Of a stretch of 64,000 nucleotides of DNA, positions 34,751 to 48,304 are shown piece by piece. Made by a program: the position numbers and the translations under genes. The DNA is taken from NCBI GenBank assembly GCA_934045075.1, contig OW203721.1, positions 20,070,714-20,134,713 on the forward strand, given 5' to 3'. Each line of letters opens with the position of its first letter. The first letter of the stretch is position 1. The notes beneath the pieces are model-generated. The model did not search any database, was not told where the DNA came from, and saw only the letters and a program-made list of their open reading frames with translations. Origin of the DNA: Yponomeuta sedellus. Its lineage: Eukaryota > Arthropoda > Insecta > Lepidoptera > Yponomeutidae.

Positions 34751-36897
34751 GTGAGTAACTATTCTGTAACTTTACTATACTGGGACCACTTGTGAATACT
34801 AGTGACCACTGGGACAGAGTGCTTGGGACATTTTTTTATGATTGAGCTTGCCCTGAACTTACAAATACTTGAAATAAATAATGCGTGTCTGAATGAACGA
34901 AAGCCCTCAGTTGTAGTTTATCCTGTGCTACTTCTGCAATCTACAAGAATAGTGTACTTTGTCAACTGTTTAAATTGTTTTAATATAAGCCAATTTGTTT
35001 GTGTTTCGCTTCAGGGTGGAACAAGGGGTCGACATCTCCTTCATGACGTCGAGTATCTCCGGTACGCCTGCGCAGGTACCGGAGAAACCTCATGAGCAAC
35101 TGTTTCCCAGGTAAATACATTACTTAGATGAAAGTTACCTAGCTGTTAAGTGAGGAAAACTACTTATTTTAGAAATAAATAACAACTGAAACTGCTATAA
35201 AGGATTAAAACAAGGCTTAGATGAGTCCATTGAATTTTCTATATTTTAATGTTTCACTAATTTCACAATAGACTTTCGCAATTATGTTTTTGTCGCGATT
35301 TCCTATAAATTGACACCTCCTTGGTCAAAACTAGTCGAGTATTTGGGCCTCCAGGTGGTTAAAAATCCGAGGCATACATACGTAATACCATCAATGCCTA
35401 TTTGTGGTCAAGACTAGTATACCACTTCTCTCAAATAATGCGCGGGAATTAAAGTAGTAACTAGTCATAGCTTTTTATATTTTCAAAATCAACGACGAGC
35501 AACGGAACAATTTTTGTTTATCTCGCGTTAAAGTCTTCATTTGTTTTTCTATAAACGGCTTTCTAATTTGCAAGACAGTTCGAAATTTAGATAAAACATT
35601 TTATAAGTTAAGACCTTGGTTGGCATTCTTCAGAGTAAAAGATCGTTCTATTTTTAAATTACACGACAAATACGAGTTTACAATGTAATTAATTTGGCCG
35701 CAGCTCGCATGTATTTGACCAGTACAGCAATAACGGTTTATCTCAAAGAAGTTTACCAAAACAATGCTCAAATCTCCAAGCATGTTGGGAAAACTTATTT
35801 TAGTTATCCTGGAATAAAAAAGTGCAGCAACAGAAACTATCAGCCTGGTAACGTGGCGGTGCAACGATGCGCAAGAAGTAACCGCCGGCCGCACGCACCC
35901 TTTAGAGAGAACCCGGGGAAAATGACCTGTTCAAAACATATACTTGAAAGTATTGAAAGAAATCATGGTTATATTATTTTTAATGCACTAACCCGTGCTA
36001 AGGACAATTTTAAAAACCTATTTAGAGCCTAAAAATTCCACCCATGCCGGGATTCGAACTTGCGACCTCTGGCTATCCGTGCCAGCGCTCTATCCAACTG
36101 AGCTAATGGGCGACTCACCGGCATCAGTGAAATTTCGAACCTCTTCTCTCTGTATTCTCTGTATTACGTACAGCCTCTAAATAGGTTTTTAGAAATCATG
36201 GTTGTATTCTTTTTCTGGCTGTGCTATAAAGTCTTCTCTATCTATCTATTGCACTTATAAGCGTTGGTAGCAGTCCGGTAGAACGCGGGCTTCTCAATCG
36301 AGAGGTCGTGGGTTCGAATCCCGGCATGTACCAATGACTTGGTTTTCTAAGATATGTACATTTGTCAAGTCATAGTAGCGATACCACTCACTAACGAGGA
36401 AGCATCGAAGGAAAACATCGTAAGGAAACCCTAGCGTCCGAAGTGTTAACATACCTCAGCGCTAATTACTTACAATGGGCCAACTATGAGCCTAAGTGCG
36501 GAAATCTCAGGTCTAACTAACTAACCATTGCACACTATCTTTTTGTTGGAGCGTAAAAAGTAACCGGACATAAAATTAATAGCAGTGTCTCGGTATCTCC
36601 TTCAATCGCGGACGACCGCCGTTTTCTTGCAGTGCATTTTCATCGGTAGAGCGAGCAAGCAATTTTTTCTGAATATTTGATGGCCAATTATATGAGCAGT
36701 TTTCTCTAACAAGCAAGCAAATCAGTGCCATACGCTGCTTTCCGTTCTGTTTGCACAGCAATTGACTGTGTATAGTCAAAGAGAAGTTGATACTGTTTTG
36801 TGGTTTTATATTTTGTTAGGTGTTTTTGGACCATTCTGTTTTCTGTTACAGAAATAACGAGGTCGAGTCCGTGGCGGAGAATGTCGATCCTGCCAAC
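33273..36897 (+). CDS. WDR47: WD repeat-containing protein 47 (nemitin)-like, N-terminal coding exons
   Basis: Coding exons 33273-34750, 35015-35110 and 36852-36897 join in phase to 540 residues with no stop. The ATG at 33273 is chosen because it precedes the conserved LNLREDDVVRLALEFLHNRD; an in-frame GTG at 33267 is not used. Residues ~8-40 are a LisH motif and ~43-100 a CTLH motif (GQWDDVLEFIQPL and HKYIELLC), followed by the family's LPSxxDHxxFKKWNPSxAR block. After ~residue 300 the sequence is low-complexity (Ser/Thr/Ala/Pro). It ends with a charged helix, EYQIQKQRECDDYLRNL. Known of the family: WDR47 is a neuronal microtubule-associated scaffold. Human WDR47 (about 919 residues) carries seven C-terminal WD40 repeats; none was found here up to 64000, so the gene is partial in this window. 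Confidence 0.85.
35015..35110 (+). CDS. WDR47: WDR47 coding exon 2
   Basis: 96 nt, acceptor CGCTTCAG, donor GTAAAT. Encodes VEQGVDISFMTSSISGTPAQ then VPEKPHEQLFPR. Supported by phase match on both sides and an open frame. Confidence 0.75.
35968..36195 (-). repeat. tRNA-like SINE
   Basis: Has TTTTTAATGCACTAACCCG at the left, the B box in reverse (GGGATTCGAAC) and a short inverted repeat of its left end (CTCTAAATAGGTTTTTA) at the right. In WDR47 intron. Confidence 0.65.
36258..36530 (+). repeat. tRNA-derived SINE family B
   Basis: Head TGGTAGCAGTCCGGTAGAAC with B box GGGTTCGAATC; body with GATACCACTCACTAACGAGG. Used above to recognise the interrupted copy at 14727. Confidence 0.65.
36852..36897 (+). 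CDS. WDR47: WDR47 coding exon 3
   Basis: 46 nt, acceptor TGTTACAG, donor GTAAGA. Encodes NNEVESVAENVDPAN and ends in phase 0. Short, so less certain than the first two, but phase and composition fit. Confidence 0.6.
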
Positions 36898-37351
36898 GTA
36901 AGAATGTTTTTTTACATCTTTTTTACATCTCTTCACGTCACAAGACCTTTTTCTAGATGTTAACATTTCCTGGATGAAGACGGTTAAAATACGGAAACTT
37001 TCTACTAATGAGAAAATGTTGATTGTTGTTTTTCATCTAGAGAAAGGTAATTTGGACGAAGTATACTACTTTATTCTGTGCTGTTGGGCAATTGATTTGT
37101 TTTACTGCAATGCGAAATGAGGTACGTCGTCTTTGAATATAGGATTTCTGTTTACTGGTTTACTGAATAGATGTACCAGATCCATATATAATATTCCAAC
37201 CTCCATTTTTGAGCATTTGCGAGTTTGTCGTATTGTATAATAATAAGATAAGGTTTATTCGTCCAAAGAACAAGTATACCTAGGATATCTTGTGCTTTGG
37301 CAACCAGGCAAGGCTAATACAAACATCGAAATACACGCAGACCTATCTTAA

Positions 37352-37615
37352 CTAGGCGGCCTCGGTGGCGCAGCGGTTTGGCACGCTGACTACAAAACCG
37401 AAGGTCTGGGGTTCGATCCCCGGCCGGTCAAACTAGGAAACGAACTTTTCTAGCTTGTCTCGGGTCTTGGATGTTATCTATGTATTTATTGTCTTAAATC
37501 TATCGTCGAGTTAGCACCTGTAACACAAGTCATTTAGTTGTACTGAGTATAGGGCTAACGAGATCTGTGTAAGATGTCCATAAATACTTATTATTATTAT
37601 TAACTATCTTCATTG
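37352..37615 (+). repeat. tRNA-derived SINE family C
   Basis: Head GGCGGCCTCGGTGGCGCAGC with B box GGGGTTCGATCCCCGG, then a body ending in ATT repeats. Its tail matches 16564-16675. Not a true tRNA gene: there is a downstream body and it recurs. Confidence 0.7.
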
Positions 37616-38539
37616 CAAAAATTAAATGTCTAAACTAGGCTAGCCTAAAAGTTATTGCTAAACATAGATTTATATCGAAAGGGCGGTAGGTGAATTTATG
37701 CGCGCATTGTTGCCTAACAGCCTTACTAATAAACTTGGTGTAAGTATTGTATAACTAAGCACTGTTTTGTCTCTTTTCTTTCAACTGAAAATTACATTCA
37801 AATGACGTGAACAAAACACTGTGTAACTAATACCAGGCTTATACGGTGTTTATTAGTAAGAGCCCATAAGTTTTTGATAAATATAGCTGTTTTATTTCTA
37901 AACTGTGGGTGAATTTTTACTGTACTTCGGAATCTGGATCCAATCATAGCGTATGCATTTTAATGAGAGTTTTTTTTTCTTCCGCCTGCTAAATTTCATC
38001 AGCCTTTTAGGAAAAAATGTACTTTAAAATTATACTTAGTGGTAAGACTTAACATATGATTTTATATCCGAATGTGTTAGGAGTTAGCAAGAGCGTCAAT
38101 CGATTGAATTGCATCTACTTTCTGTAAACGGGGCTGGAGACTCCAAACAAGCCATCTGTCATTACATTTACATGCAGAAAAAACCTATGTGTACGAGTCT
38201 TCATTCTTGGCACGCTTAGAAACGGCTTCCCCATAACATCCACGAAGCGTACTTTGAGAACGGTGATTGAGTTTATGCACAATTTATCGGTTTAAGCGAG
38301 CACGTCAAGCTAAACATTTTCAACTACGTTTTTTTCTCACCGTGACGAATATTATGATCCTTTTCTTACTTTAAAAAAGTCGACATTGCTCTCTAATGTG
38401 TATTCTTGTTAGGTTTAACTTCTGTAGGTACGTTATTTTTGTCATGTATTACAGGATATTAATATGTAGGTTTATTTAATCTTACCTTATATAATATTTA
38501 GTATACTTTAAATTTAATTTCTGCTGTCTCCCTCTCTCT

Positions 38540-39320
38540 TTTTAGGGTTCCGTATACAATGGTAAAAACGGGACCCTATTATACCCTACTATATACCCTA
38601 ACGGGACCAATACTCCACTGTTTGTCTCTCTGTCGGTCACCACGCTGCATCTTATGAACCGGGATAGCTAGACAGTTGAAAATTTCACAGATCAACAAAT
38701 ATTTCTGGCGTTTTAACAAAAAAAAAAAACTAAAACCAAAATAAAATAACTACTTAACTGGTCTTCCCATACAACAAACGTGATTTTTTTCGTTATTTGC
38801 CCGATATTAATAACGTCCACGGGTAGACGCTTGAAATATTCACAGAATATTTAGTTGTACTGAATCTAAATTAATAAAAATACCTACCTATTTAAGGAGC
38901 AAATTCCCATTTTACAATTTAAATTTTTTTTGTGTTTTTTTATAGATCTATCGTATAAACGGGTAATATATACAGGCATCAAACATGGCGTGATTTTGGG
39001 ACTAATTATACACTAGCTGTGCCCCGCGGTGTTACCCGCGGTATATCGATTTTCCCATGGGAATAAGATATTTTCCCTAAGTAAAACGTAGCTTATGTAT
39101 CAATCCAGGGTGTCAGCTAACTCCATACCAAATTTTATTAAAATCGCTCCAGCCGTTTAAACGTGAAGAAGTAACAAACATACACACTCATAAACTTTCG
39201 CCTTCATAGTATTAGTAGTGTGATGATTCCAACGACAAATAATATCAAGGGGCCAAGCTGAGTACGGAACCATTGGTGCGCGTGCCCGACTCGCGCTTTG
39301 CCGGTTATTTTTTGCACAAT
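38540..39320 (+). repeat. Interspersed repeat ('AGGGTTCCGTA...TTGCCGG' type) split by a Helitron-like copy
   Basis: Starts TTTAGGGTTCCGTATACAA and ends CGACTCGCGCTTTGCCGG, a repeat very common in moth and butterfly DNA. A CTAG-ended element (39013-39222, minus) interrupts it. Another fragment is at 32616-32662. Confidence 0.5.
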
Positions 39321-39474
39321 CTTTCTTACACCTACGGCTGACTAGTAGTAAAAATTCTTATAGCATGAAGTCCGCTGCTTTGTACAATTAGTTTGAGTGC
39401 AATAAACGCATTAATGCACAAAATTAATGCAGGATGCCAGTAAATGGGTTGCTTATCGATCCAGCGTGTTGTTA

Positions 39475-39655
39475 TCTTCTATAATATAAAAATGTATCGC
39501 TGAATGTGTTGCTAACCGCTAAACTTGAGAGCAGCTGAAGCGATTTCGGTAATTCTTTTTTTTAATATTCCTCGAAGTACTAGGATGGTTCTTACGTAGA
39601 GAAAAAAATTAGAGAATCGACTGTTTGGTGGTACTAAGTTCGCCGGGTCAGCTAG
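39475..39655 (+). mobile_element. Helitron-like non-autonomous element
   Basis: A|TCTTCTATAATATAAAAATG ... GGGTCAGCTAG|T, the same borders as 18485-18667 at an independent site, which supports the insertion rule. Confidence 0.6.
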
Positions 39656-40019
39656 TTCACCAATAAGGCCACTGCTAGGTATAGGCCAATCTCCGACGTC
39701 ATTTCTCTCGGTCCCCTGCCAATCTCGTCCACTTACGTCATTATTTGACTTCACAAATACTTGTGTGTTGAACAAAAAGAAAGTGAACATTTCTATTAAG
39801 TACAAGATTACACTTTTATCGCGTCGATAAAGGCCGATAAACCGCCTTCAAAATACCCCCTGGGCAGAAATTGAAAATATAGTTCGCTAACTGTAACACA
39901 AGGTAGCGTTGACGGTATTTTTTATTCCGGTATGGCTGAGGTAGCCACTTTCTAACAAAAAAGATTAAGTGAAATCGGACGTCGTGGTAAGTGCTAAGTA
40001 AGAAAAAATGTATAAGTAA

Positions 40020-40319
40020 CTAGCTGACCCAGCGAACTTCATACCGCCTAATAGTCTACTATAAAATTAAAAAAAAAAATCTCTCCGCAAGAACCATCCT
40101 CGTACTTCAAGGAATATTCTAAAAATAAAATTAGTAAAATCGGTTCAGATGCTCTCGAGATTTGCGCTTACCAACACATTCAGCGATTAATTTTTTATTA
40201 TAAGTCTAGCTGACCCAGCGAACTTCGTACCGCCTAACAGTCGATTCATTGATTTTTATTTATTTTTGTCTCCGTAAGAACCATCCTCGTACTTCAAGGA
40301 ATTTTTATATTATAGAAGA
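40020..40319 (-). mobile_element. Two adjacent Helitron-like copies
   Basis: Two minus-strand copies sit back to back (40020-40204 and 40206-40319), both starting CTAGCTGACCCAGCGAACTT. The second lacks its central part but keeps the TCTTCTATAATATAAAAAT end. Confidence 0.55.
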
Positions 40320-40414
40320 TGTGCTAAGGTACACAGACGAGCTGGTAACCTCCTCTTTTTGTGAGGTCAGTAATGAAATATCGCTAATAGACATAGAATA
40401 TAGTTGAACATCGG

Positions 40415-40560
40415 TTTGATAACTTCTGACAGTCCTTACTGTCTTACAATCCTCCACCAAAGCGGACTTGGCCCCTGTGTTGGATGATGGCCTAACCTTC
40501 CTGAGATGCAGGAAGAGACTCGTACTACAGCTGTGAGGACATACAAGGGTTGATATCGAT
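40415..40560 (+). repeat. 5S-derived SINE, 3' fragment
   Basis: Covers the last ~145 bases of the family, ending GGGTTGATATCGAT. Confidence 0.65.
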
Positions 40561-41583
40561 AGTTCAACAAACTGAGAACGTTTTCCGTCTTTTGAAGTCT
40601 GTTAAAAATCGGGCGGTTAAAAATTTTGGAGAGCGGACTCAGCTTAACCTATTACTGCATGCGTAGTCACAGCTTGTTTTAGCCCTTTTTTAAGAGTGGT
40701 CTTTTCCCCCGGTTTCTCTCCCATTGGCACATACTAATTTTAAATGTGGTCTAAACCATCTGTAGAATAAATACAATTATGGCTACCTTTCGAAACGCGA
40801 AAATTTAAATTAATTCGCTCATAATGTGGGGGAAAATTAAAAATAGGTTTTTTTTATTTATTAATAATATTTTTTCTAAATAGGTAATAAGTGGCCAGTC
40901 TCTCATACATAAAAAAATACTTTTAGCTATTCTTTCTGAGTGGCCTGGTATGTATTAACTTATAAATAAAATATGAATTAGTATGTACCTATGCTATTTT
41001 TTAAAACTACTATTACTAACACCACAGCTAACACTAATGGACCTGAGTTGTCTGAATAATATTAGTTTTGATCATTAATTAAATTATCTAAATTAAACAC
41101 GTTGAAATGCGTGAGCGCGAGAAATGAAAGCTAAGGCAGGAAAGAGAAAATATTTTTTGATTCCACAAACTAATGTTCGCAATGCGAAAAGAAATAAAAT
41201 AAAAATGTATTGGCGAAGGGCCATATGACGAGCACCTAAAATGGCGGGCATGCGTGCAGCGAACACTATTATACGTTGAATAAGAGAAATAGGTACCTAT
41301 GCCAGGATGGTGGCAAGTGGCAGCCACCGCGTAGGGTCAAATTAGCTACACCGTCTAGGTGGTGTTCAGTGAAATATGACCAGTTTAACTGTCTAATTCG
41401 TGCGAAGAATAAAAGCTATATTTTCCGGTTTTACCGAAGTGTTATATAATGATGGTAACGACGAAGACGACGAACATGAAGATGTTTTTTGAAATAACAA
41501 TACGAAAGTGGTTTTTGCCAAACTTCATAACAGTTAGTTGGGAGATGATCTTCGTTTTACAATTTAAATTACCCTTAAATAAT

Positions 41584-41925
41584 GATATCAACCCTTTGCA
41601 TGTCCCCACTGTTGGGGCACGGTTCTCTTCCTGCATCGCAGGAAGGTTACGCCATAGTCACGGGGGCCAAGTCCAGGTTGGTGGAGGATTACAAGGCAGT
41701 CGGGCCTTACTGTCAGAAGTTATCAAGCCAAAAGGCCTCTGACATGGCTTAACGACTGCCATTACACGAGAGCCGGCACCAACGGCTTAACCCGCCTTGC
41801 GAAACACGGAAGCGGTCGGAAAAAATACCACTGACGGTAGTCACGAGATGGTCACCCATCCTGCACCTGACCGCGCCTGTTGTTGCATAACCCAAGTGAT
41901 TGATTCCGCTAGGCCACGAGCGCTT
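41584..41925 (-). repeat. 5S-derived SINE, full length
   Basis: Minus-strand copy from GATATCAACCC to the CCACGAGCGC end, with small internal deletions. Confidence 0.75.
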
Positions 41926-42154
41926 TTTCTCTCACTCTTAAATAATAGGTACCTACATACAAATACTAAGAAAGGTATTTGAAAATGCCTACACACTACC
42001 CTCTTGCCCTAGGCCTAAGGGTTGGGTTCGGTCACTCATATGACATTGCCATAAACAGGGTGTGCCGGGCAGAATCAGAACTTACCAACTACATACAGTA
42101 TAGATTAGTTTAACATAGCAACTACTATTGACTTTTTTATGAAACTAGAGAAGA

Positions 42155-42310
42155 ATAAAATCCTATTTAGAGGCTGAAAATTCCACCCATGCCGGGACTC
42201 GAATCTGCGACCTCTGGCTAACCGTGCCAGCGCTCTCCCGACTGAGCTAATGGGCAAGTACCGGCATCAACGAAATTTCGAACCTCTTTACAATATTCTC
42301 TGTTTAATAT
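42155..42310 (-). repeat. tRNA-like SINE fragment
   Basis: B box in reverse (GGGACTCGAATC), A-box region, and the CATCAACGAAATTTCGAACC body. Confidence 0.6.
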
Positions 42311-42834
42311 AATCATAGAGAAGAATAAATTATATGATGTCAATGCATAATGCAACTACTTATGAAAAGCTCTATGATTTTAGACGCAGGCGTAGTTCAT
42401 GTACGTAATTAATCGTCTCTCATTTGCATTTTTACTATCGTAAGGTGGCTTTTTCGGCAATAGCGTTTTGTTTTGCGTTAGTGATCATAATTTTCGGCCA
42501 GTCATTGCTTCGTTGTTTAAATGTTTGTGTCGAAAGTGTCGTTTGATATTCTGCGTTGTCATCTGCATTCATTGGGTCGTGTCGATAGCACTCTGCAGAT
42601 TATAAATAAAATTAAATAGGCGCTTTTTCTTGTCAATTTAATCGATGGCGACTTCTCTATCGGCTAATTTTGGGACATGTTGTGACAACACGGTCTGGTT
42701 TGTCACCGAAATTGCTTCAACAAAAGCTAAAATAATAATTTTATATTTATCCTCTAACTATTTTTTTTCTATGGAATCTTTTCTTGAAGTTACTTTATAA
42801 ATAACTGAGTAAGAAAATGGTATTTTTTAATTTT

Positions 42835-43005
42835 TTTTTTATTCACTAAACCGTGCTAAGGACAATTTAAAAACCTATTAAGAGGCTAAAAAATCCACCC
42901 ATGCCGGGATTCAAACCCGCGACCTCTGGCACGGATAGCCAGAGGTCGCCGGTTCGAATCCCGGCATGGGTGGAGTTTTTAGCCCTTAAATAGGTTTTTA
43001 AAGAA
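42835..43005. repeat. Snap-back tRNA-like SINE
   Basis: Two inverted SINE ends (AAAACCTATT...GCGACCTCTGGC and its inverse) meet almost directly, leaving a hairpin with arms of about 65 bp and almost no loop. Confidence 0.75.
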
Positions 43006-43104
43006 AATGGTGCTTTATCTTATACTTGATGTAACATCAATACCGTCGCCTACTGTATCACGGCGATTTTATGACCGATGAAAGCTGACAAAAAGTAGAT
43101 ACCT

Positions 43105-43300
43105 AATTAAAAACCTATTTAGAGGCTAAAAATTCCACCCATTCCGGGACTCGAACCCGCGACCTCTGGCTAACAGTGCCAGCGCTCTCCCGACTGAGCT
43201 AATGGGCAAGTACCGGCATCAGTGAAATTTCGAACCTCTTTACAATACTCTCTGTATTACTTAGGCAGCGACATCTAGTGCAACAAAAAAAAACATATAA
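43105..43300 (-). repeat. tRNA-like SINE fragment
   Basis: Runs from AAAACCTATTTAGAGGC through a reverse B box to CAGGCAGCGACATC-like sequence (one base lost). Confidence 0.6.
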
Positions 43301-43348
43301 AAAGTAGATAGTTTTAAAAGTTTACACAATTTCATTCGTATTAAACCT

Positions 43349-43800
43349 GTGTCCAAAAAAAAGGTTTGTATAATTGTAGATACTGATCACTGTCATAACA
43401 CTTCATTACTGTCTCCTCCACATGATAACGATGGGAAAAATCGCTGGCAAGAGGCGCGTAGGCCGGAGAAAGAAATCTGGGCTAAGAAACTTACTCTAAT
43501 TTCTTTCTTGTCTCCGTCTGCCTGGAATAAATTGCTTTTAGTAATAAGCCCACCATTTGTACTGTATTTTTTGTATAGGTTCAAAGACATTTCTCATAAA
43601 GAACTTACAGTTCACTTAATTAATGAGAAAAACAAAAAAATCAAATTAGCTTATATTATACGGCATGCATTAAAGTAGCATCAATCTTAATTATAAATTT
43701 AAGACTTGTAGCTTTTGTTTATTTTTAATTTTATGTTTTTATTTTTATTTTTAAGTTTATTTTTATAATTTCTGTTACTGTAATTTCTGTGTACAATAAA
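43349..43800 (+). pseudogene. Possible LINE C-terminal remnant and 3' tail
   Basis: A 109-codon frame (43349-43678, opened by a non-ATG codon) contains FLSPSAWNKLLLVISPP, reminiscent of LINE C-termini but too diverged to assign. It is followed by GTGTACAATAAAGGATATTC, resembling the Jockey-like tail, and then by TATC repeats. The identity rests mainly on the tail. Confidence 0.35.
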
Positions 43801-43825
43801 GGATATTCTATGTATGTATCTATCC

Positions 43826-44684
<859 letters not shown>

Positions 44685-45175
44685 GAGCTCTTCCGCCTTG
44701 TGGGGGATGGAGAAAAATATGCAGAGCTGACTGACAACCTTCGCTTGTCGGAGAGGAAAAGGAAGAATACGATGAAAAAGAAGATAATTGACAACATTTC
44801 ATTTTTTTAGCATACGGATTTCATTGTCCTAAAGGAAACTAGATAGAAAATAAAACGAACCATATTTTTTTATTTTCTGAAACACGCACGTTTTCTTATA
44901 TTTTTTACATTTTAAAGTTTAAAATATTTTTACCGGAAGTGACGAAACAACGAGGCTCACAATATGTTTTCTTTTGCGTAATATCCTAAAAAAAAATATA
45001 GTTACAAATGTCATTTTAGTATTGCCAGGGCCATGTTAAAAAACAGTTTCTGAATTTTTTTAACATATTCAAATATGTTTTTCTTTTATACAATTAAATC
45101 AGCTTAGTTCAATTCATTATCCCTTATAATTATGTAGTTGTTCCTTTTTTGTCAAATGTACTTTGTATTATACTA

Positions 45176-45690
45176 TTTTTATTTTTAATGCACTAACCCG
45201 TGCTAAGGAACAAATTTAAAAACCTATTTAGAGGCTAAAAATTTCACCCATGCCGGGATTCGAACCCGCAACCTCTGGCTATCCGTGCCAGCGCTCTACC
45301 AATTGAGCCAATGGGCGACTCACGGCATCAGTGAAATTTCGAACCTCTTTACACTATTCTCTTATTATTATTATTATTCTCTTATTATTATTCACGGGTT
45401 AGTACATTAAAAATAAAAATAGTATAATCATGTGGGTACAGTGATATCGTTCCGATGTTAAACCTAACTGCAAAGTAGGTAGTCGGGGCTGTAAGTAATG
45501 CAATTTGCTTAAGTCAGATGTCGCTGCCTGTACGTAATACAGAGAATAGTGTAAAGAGGTTCGAAATTTCACTGATGCCGTGAGTCGCCCATTGGCTCAA
45601 TTGGTAGAGCGCTGGCACGGATAGCCAGAGGTTGCGGGTTCGAATCCCGGCATGGGTGAAATTTTTAGCCTCTAAATAGGTTTTTAAGTA
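45176..45690. repeat. Large inverted tRNA-like SINE pair
   Basis: Arms of about 146 bp (45217-45362 and 45539-45688) are near-exact inverses, separated by ~175 bp holding the rest of one SINE copy. The right half reads as a SINE on the plus strand, with GCTCAATTGGTAGAGCGC and GGGTTCGAATCCCGGC. Confidence 0.8.
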
Positions 45691-45891
45691 CTTTGTATTG
45701 GCAAAGCCTTTATCTGCGTTCGGAGTGTTTTTGCTGCCAGTTTATGGTATGGTAAGTATAAAGTATGGTAACCCTGATATTATGTTGTGTGGTTGACCTA
45801 ACGTAAACAAACTTTGTGAAGTGTTAAATTTATTTCTCTCTACTCAAATTCTATCCTATACAAGAACAAGAAAGTCATTGGTAGGTATACA

Positions 45892-46047
45892 ATGGACTTT
45901 TCAGATTTAGACGGATTCGTACGCGCTGACAGCCGAAATCTACCCAAGGTAGATCTTTCAATGCTTTTGGAGTTCATGCATCATGACGATGCACCGAAAA
46001 TAAGAGGTGCAACCGTGATGATGAAAACCATGATTTCAGTTTTATGA
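45892..46047 (+). pseudogene. Short ORF, possible remnant of a transposon-associated YqaJ-type protein
   Basis: ATG to TGA, 51 codons, starting MDFSDLDGFVRADSRNLPKV and continuing LSMLLEFMHHDD...KIRGA. The layout 'LPKV-x(n)-MLxEF...EIRGxK' recalls the N-termini of arthropod YqaJ-domain proteins spread with transposons, but this is a memory-level resemblance. The reading breaks straight after the motif, suggesting truncation. Confidence 0.3.
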
Positions 46048-48015
46048 AATAGGCCTCGGAGACCATCAGCAACCAAAAATAAAGGGGGGGGCATGTGAAT
46101 AACAATGTACTACTTAAGAAATACGATAATTAATAATTAAAAATTATTCTTCGCCATCACTACATAAATTAAACACTTCTTCGTCCTCATTCTCATATGG
46201 CTCAGTTGAAGTAGACGTTGAGTAAGTAAAAAATAGTGTTGGGCATATTTTTTTATCTTGTACTTAACGAAATCTTCAGGTTTAAACGTCGTCAGCAGTG
46301 TTATTATCAGTGGTCGGTGTAGGTATATTGAATTAAGGTCACTGACATCAAACGTATATGTTAATATGGATACGCCTCCGAGTTTCCGGATTATTATGAT
46401 AAAAATACCGGAACTATTACTACATGAAACTAGTTAAAAATGTATCAATACTCTCAACGCTATGCTGCTAGTGGCGTAGATGACCAGAATTTAATAGTAA
46501 AAAATGACTGGTGTGTAAAAACCTTGTTGTAGTAAAAGTGTTGGAGTAAAAGCCTAAGCATGTATAAAATGATATAATAATAATAATCATTTCAACACAC
46601 GACATCCGGCAAACAGGGTCTTTTGTCCTCTTATCTCTACGCTCAACGCATCTGACCAATTAGAATCAAGTATCCAGGATGACTCATTGACTGTTTGTTC
46701 GAAAACAATGCGCTCGCACCGACATCCAGATCAAGTGGCTCACTCAATTATTTCGGTTCGTGGAGTGCGCTTATTTTATGTGTTGTGAATATCTTGACTT
46801 GACCCTGGCTTGTTTACTGTCTTCTGAAATCTACTTAAAACGACGAATTTGGCTTATAACTACGGACATCGATTTATTACTCTTGGATTGGGCCCATTTG
46901 AAGTTGTTTTTGTACGGGTAAGTTTTAATTATTTTCACTATTTAAGAAGGTTTTAGAACTTGGAAACAGTTAAAAAAATCACTTTATAGCAATCATCACA
47001 GCGCATGAGAGTCCGGTTTACCAAATTTTTGGAAACTCCGGTACATTCCGGAAGAAAGGCATGTCCATGCTATGATATCATGACGCAAGTATCTAAAATC
47101 AATATACCTACACCGACCACTGGTTATTATTAATACGGCAATTGCCGTAATATACGGTAATTCATGGATGTTTTTTGTAATATACGGTATACGGCAGGAT
47201 TTCGACTGCCGTATCATATAATACGGCAATTCAAGTCCGACATGCTCGTAACCTTAAAACAAAAAAATACTACAAACGAAACGTAATAAATGTGTCCGAT
47301 TTTCGGGATATCCCAAAGAAAATTTGCCTGCAGACATAAATTGAACTAGATGTCTCATGCAATCTATTTTATATGTCCTACTCTTAGCTAAACAAGCTAT
47401 TCGAAATCAAGGCGGTTGCACAAAATTTCAGGTGTCAGGAGATAATTACGAGTATGCTTATCAAAATGAAAAGCAAAGAAAAATATTCATTGCACAAGCA
47501 GTGTATTAGAAACATATAGGATGAAGAAATGATAGAAAGTTGAAAATATACTTATTATTTTTGTGTTTCAATCACTAATTATTCAATTAAAAGATAATAC
47601 GGCAGATCTGCGATTTTTTTTTTATAAATACGGCATTTTGAAGGTTTAGATTTTGACGATAATAACACTGGTCGTCAGCTAAGTCGCTAAATTATTTTTG
47701 TCCTCAAAACTTTTTTCTTGTCGCTAAGGCTGCAAAAGTCGTCATTTCTAGCGACTAAGTCGCTAAATTGGCAACACTGATTTTTTAGGTTAGATCTTGA
47801 AATTGACTTTTTTTTTCATCGTGGCACAGGCATGTTCACTGGGAGCCATGGTGTGACGTCATCAGCGTATTTTTGTGTTTTTACCATTTTCTCGGAAATG
47901 AAACCACAGAAAAAACTGAAATAAATTTTTACGTGCTTTACAAAGCCAAATCTCGAAATGGTTTTCGAATTAGAGCTCCATACAATTTTGAAATGTTGTC
48001 AATTATGGCAACATT

Positions 48016-48304
48016 ATTAGTGTTGTGTCGGCCTAGAGAATAGCACCAACCCAAATGCTTCCCGCGAGTGTCGTAAAAGGCGACTAAGGGACACAAACCA
48101 GCGCCCCCTGCAGTACAATTCCACAGCGCCCCTTGCAGTACAATTCCACCAAACTGCGATCCCCAACCCGCATGCCCAGCGTGGGGATTATGGGCATTAC
48201 CCCTCAATGATGGCACAACCTTGCGCTATGGAGCTCATTAGGGGAGGGCTATATTAATACAGGCTACATTAATCCAGCAGTGGACTAATGTAGCCTGAAG
48301 AAGA
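48016..48304 (+). repeat. SINE family A, full length
   Basis: Flanked by ATGGCAACATT on both sides (48005-48015, 48305-48315). Starts ATTAGTGTTGTGTCGGCC, contains an internal duplication of the CAGTACAATTCCAC segment, and ends in a GAAGAA tail. Confirms the family boundaries inferred at 12234. Confidence 0.8.

Noticed and set aside
36576..36966. Two overlapping minus-strand frames with GRPRLKEIPRH, suggestive of a DNA-binding transposase
   Set aside because: Too short and without a recognisable catalytic or helix-turn-helix core; not enough to call.
37353..37426. tRNA gene-like sequence with an intact B box
   Set aside because: Followed by a SINE body and ATT-repeat tail shared with 16564-16675, so it is a SINE head rather than a tRNA gene.
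45595..45660. tRNA-like sequence in both orientations
   Set aside because: Part of the repeated tRNA-like SINE, with imperfect cloverleaf and recurrent flanks.
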